From the NCBI RefSeq assembly GCF_009753675.1, contig NZ_WQLV01000007.1:1-64000 (forward strand): DNA of 64,000 bases, in the 5' to 3' direction. Under the pieces are notes generated by a model. The model was not told the origin of the DNA. It searched no databases and saw only the letters and a list, made by a program, of their open reading frames with translations. Shown here in pieces: positions 61,889-64,000 of this stretch; position 1 is the first letter of the stretch, and every line of letters begins with the position of its first letter. This DNA comes from Parasedimentitalea huanghaiensis (lineage in GTDB: Bacteria > Pseudomonadota > Alphaproteobacteria > Rhodobacterales > Rhodobacteraceae). The position numbers were made by a program, and so were the translations under genes.

Positions 61889-62653
61889 ATGTATGGATTG
61901 CAAAACAAGGTGTGTTTGATTACTGGTGGCGCCGGATCTATTGGCTTAGCAACTGCTCAATCTTTGATTGAATATGGTGCACGGATCGCACTGGTAGACC
62001 GTGATACCGAAGCGCTGGAAAAAGCCGCAGAAAAATTGAACTGCTTGCCGGACAACCTGTTGCTTTTGACCGCCGATGTTTCGGTTGAGGCAGAAGCGGA
62101 GAAATATGTAAATGCAACAGTCGAGGCCTTTGGTAGAATTGATGTGTTGTTCAGCAATGCAGGCAACTTTGGCACCATCGCTCCAATTCAGGACTATCCG
62201 ATCGAAGCCTTTGACAGTGTTTATGCAGTCCATGTTCGTGGAGCATTTTTGGCAGCCAAATATGCGGTGCCACATATGACCCGTGGCAGTAGCATTATCA
62301 TCACCTCCAGTGTTGCGGGGCTGCGAGGGGATCCTGGTGTTTATGCCTACATCACAGCCAAACATGCGCAGACCGGTCTGATGCGGGTGATGGCAAAGGA
62401 ACTGGCTCCTCAGGGAATTCGCGTAAATACTATCAACCCTGGCCCCGTCGACAACGGCTTTCAAAAGCGGGTCGAGGACGGATTATCCGAAGAAATCGGT
62501 CGTGATGGCACCGAATTCTTTGACGAGATCATTCCCATGGGGCGACACGGTCAGCCCGAAGAAATTGCACAATCAGTTTTATATTTGGCGTCAGATCAAA
62601 GCAGTTATACCACTGGAACTGTGTTGTTGGTAGACGGCGGTATGAATATCTAA
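61889..62653 (+). CDS. Short-chain dehydrogenase/reductase (SDR)
   Basis: A 254-residue NAD(P)-dependent classical SDR. Cofactor motif GGAGSIGLATAQSL, SNAGNFG, catalytic Ser in SSVAGLRGD and YITAK (Tyr and Lys), and the terminal YTTGTVLLVDGGM are all present. It stands alone downstream of a long untranslated gap and is followed by a strong convergent terminator. The substrate is unknown; the adjacent branched-chain-type transporter is on the other strand. Confidence 0.93.
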   Translation: MYGLQNKVCLITGGAGSIGLATAQSLIEYGARIALVDRDTEALEKAAEKLNCLPDNLLLLTADVSVEAEAEKYVNATVEAFGRIDVLFSNAGNFGTIAPIQDYPIEAFDSVYAVHVRGAFLAAKYAVPHMTRGSSIIITSSVAGLRGDPGVYAYITAKHAQTGLMRVMAKELAPQGIRVNTINPGPVDNGFQKRVEDGLSEEIGRDGTEFFDEIIPMGRHGQPEEIAQSVLYLASDQSSYTTGTVLLVDGGMNI

Positions 62654-62655
62654 TG

Positions 62656-62708
62656 CGAGAATAGGCACCGTTTCTGATCCACGTGTTCGGTAACGGTGCC
62701 TATTCTCG
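62656..62708. terminator. Long perfect hairpin between convergent genes
   Basis: A 17-base perfect inverted repeat, CGAGAATAGGCACCGTT (62656-62672) and its complement (62692-62708), with a 19-base loop. It begins two bases after the dehydrogenase stop and ends seven before the stop of the convergent ATPase gene. It is a strong bidirectional terminator structure, though without a long U run. Confidence 0.7.
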
Positions 62709-62715
62709 ACTGGCC

Positions 62716-63489
62716 TTAGGTACCATCCGTCGAGGCGCCCTTTCCCATTGTTGTCGGATTGGGATCAGTCTGCACATGATCTGCTCCGAAATAGGCGGTC
62801 TCTAATAGAACAGGATCAGCCTGCAACGCAGCGGCCGAACCGCTATAGCTTGTTTGCCCGCCACGCAGCACCATTGCCTGCTCGGCGACTCCAAGGGCAA
62901 GATCGGTAAACTGCTCGATCAGCAACACACCAACACCCCGCGCTTTTAGGCTGTTCACAACCCCCATCAAGCGTTTCACCACCAAAGGCGCCAAACCAAG
63001 CGACATTTCATCAATCAACATATACCGCGGGCGGCACATCAACGCATGCCCCAGGGCCACCATCTGCTGCTGCCCACCAGACAATGTTCCGGCGATTTGA
63101 TTTTTGCGTTCTGCCAGTTCAGGGAACAATTGATAGACATCCATCAGGGTTTCCCGCGCCCCCTCGGGCAAAATCGCACCAGCAGCCCGCAGGTTTTCAT
63201 CAACCGACAACTTGGTCAAAACACGGTGACCTTCAGGGACCGCTGCAACGCCAGCAGCTCTGATCACATCGGGGCCTTGCCCGGTCATCGCAACACCATC
63301 AACAATCATTGTGCCGAACGCGATTGGCAACATTCCGGCCATGGCCAGTACCAATTCGGATTTACCCGCCCCATTTGATCCCAGCACTGCGGTGACCTGA
63401 CCAGGTTCCAGGGTCAGACTGACCTGCGAAACCAATGTACGAAATCCATCTTTGACGACAATATCTTTCAGTTCCAACGCCATGATCAA
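62716..63489 (-). CDS. Branched-chain amino acid-type ABC transporter ATP-binding protein (LivF-like)
   Basis: A 257-residue ATPase of the HAAT importers. It has Walker A GSNGAGKSE, signature LSGGQQQMVALGHALM, and Walker B YMLIDEMSLGLAP, as in LivF. The final Ser/Thr of Walker A is replaced by Glu, which is uncommon. The start overlaps the LivG-like stop by four bases. The substrate may be a branched-chain amino acid, amide or urea-like compound. Confidence 0.92.
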   Translation of the reverse strand: MIMALELKDIVVKDGFRTLVSQVSLTLEPGQVTAVLGSNGAGKSELVLAMAGMLPIAFGTMIVDGVAMTGQGPDVIRAAGVAAVPEGHRVLTKLSVDENLRAAGAILPEGARETLMDVYQLFPELAERKNQIAGTLSGGQQQMVALGHALMCRPRYMLIDEMSLGLAPLVVKRLMGVVNSLKARGVGVLLIEQFTDLALGVAEQAMVLRGGQTSYSGSAAALQADPVLLETAYFGADHVQTDPNPTTMGKGASTDGT

Positions 63490-64000
63490 ATATCCTCGGT
63501 ACCAAGATAGGCTGCTTTGACCTTGGGATCTGACAGCACTTCAGCTGTTGGACCAAAGGCGATTTTTCTACCAAAATCCAAAACCAATGTTTCGGAACAG
63601 ATGCGCGCAATCAGATCCACATCGTGATCAATTACCAGGGTCTGCGCCCCGGTTCTTGCATGGATTTCCAGGATCAAATCACCCAGACGGGCCGTCTCTT
63701 CCACCGACAGCCCCCCCGCCGGTTCGTCAAACATGATCAATTTGGGATCGCCCACTAGACATTTGGCGACATCGGTCAAACGCCGCTCAAATGAATTAAG
63801 TCTTGCTCCGGGCCTATCGGCCTGTTCAGCCATGCCCACGATTTCTAACACGCGGGCGACATCTTTGCTTTTGTGCGCAGAGGTCAGTGTCGAGTGATCC
63901 ACCTGGACAAGCACATTTTCTGCAACCGTCAGGTCATCCGCAATTTCTTCTTTTTGAAAAGACCGCCGCAGACCCCAATGTGCACGTTTGTATGGGGCTA
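63486..64000 (-). CDS. Branched-chain amino acid-type ABC transporter ATP-binding protein (LivG-like), partial
   Basis: The C-terminal part of a second HAAT ATPase. The reading frame continues to the end of the window (upstream residues APYKRAHWGLRRSFQKEEIA), so the gene starts beyond 64000. Recognised here are FERRLTDVAKCL (signature region) and MFDEPAGGLSVEE (Walker B), then DHDVDLIARICSETLVLDFG, the LivG/LivF C-terminal region. It pairs with the LivF-like gene by ATGA overlap. Confidence 0.9.
   Translation of the reverse strand, partial: APYKRAHWGLRRSFQKEEIADDLTVAENVLVQVDHSTLTSAHKSKDVARVLEIVGMAEQADRPGARLNSFERRLTDVAKCLVGDPKLIMFDEPAGGLSVEETARLGDLILEIHARTGAQTLVIDHDVDLIARICSETLVLDFGRKIAFGPTAEVLSDPKVKAAYLGTEDI

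Overview
The window looks like a chromosomal segment of a marine alphaproteobacterium of the Roseobacter/Rhodobacteraceae type. This is inferred from the moderately GC-rich coding sequence, the many ABC uptake systems, a GMC oxidoreductase, XRE-cupin, TetR and LysR regulators, and a Wzy-type exopolysaccharide locus. I see no rRNA, tRNA, CRISPR array, complete insertion sequence or phage gene. Most genes sit in long, tightly packed operons with overlapping starts and stops.

Region 1 (92-18475) holds two peptide-type (Opp/Dpp) ABC importers placed back to back around two regulators. The left one reads leftward (ATPase, two permeases, second ATPase, gamma-glutamylcyclotransferase-like enzyme, binding protein, M20 amidohydrolase). 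Its first gene is translationally coupled to a 13-codon leader ORF. The right one reads rightward (binding protein, two permeases, two ATPases, Xaa-Pro aminopeptidase), followed by a TetR gene with a small membrane protein. A LysR gene, with a perfect inverted repeat across its own start codon, and an XRE-cupin gene lie between the importers.

Region 2 (19092-31517) is a ten-gene leftward operon. It has a ribose-type ABC importer, a SorC-family regulator, an aldo/keto reductase, a GlpD-like FAD dehydrogenase, a class I (LsrF-like) aldolase, an FGGY kinase, a quinone-oxidoreductase-like protein and a GMC oxidoreductase. The parts look like a pathway for an unknown polyol or sugar: import, phosphorylation, oxidation and aldol cleavage. 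The layout recalls the lsr and ery loci without matching either.

Region 3 (32297-45253) is a leftward operon clearly related to alginate biosynthesis (algD, alg8, alg44, algA-like, algG-like, a TPR protein, algX-like, a very long algK-like protein, algL-like). The precursor dehydrogenase and the polymerase look intact. The proteins that should modify or trim the polymer, or sense c-di-GMP, each seem to have lost signature catalytic or ligand residues: the AlgL histidine, the AlgX His-Trp, the AlgG DPHD motif, the phosphomannose isomerase metal site and the Alg44 RxxxR motif. No algE, algI, algJ or algF is present. This is the best candidate for an undescribed system: an alginate-like secretion machine kept as a scaffold, probably making a different or unmodified polymer. 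A secreted polysaccharide-lyase lipoprotein is divergently transcribed from algD.

Region 4 (46561-61217) is a Wzy-dependent exopolysaccharide locus: polymerase, Wzz-like copolymerase, a WecG/priming-transferase fusion, Wza-like exporter, flippase and three glycosyltransferases. A LuxR-type response regulator and a hybrid histidine kinase with a periplasmic partner are embedded in it. A recurrent palindrome, CTATCC-N4-GGATAG, lies in its intergenic regions and is a candidate operator.

Region 5 (61889-64000) has a short-chain dehydrogenase and, leftward, the two ATPases of a branched-chain-amino-acid-type transporter. The last one is cut by the window edge.
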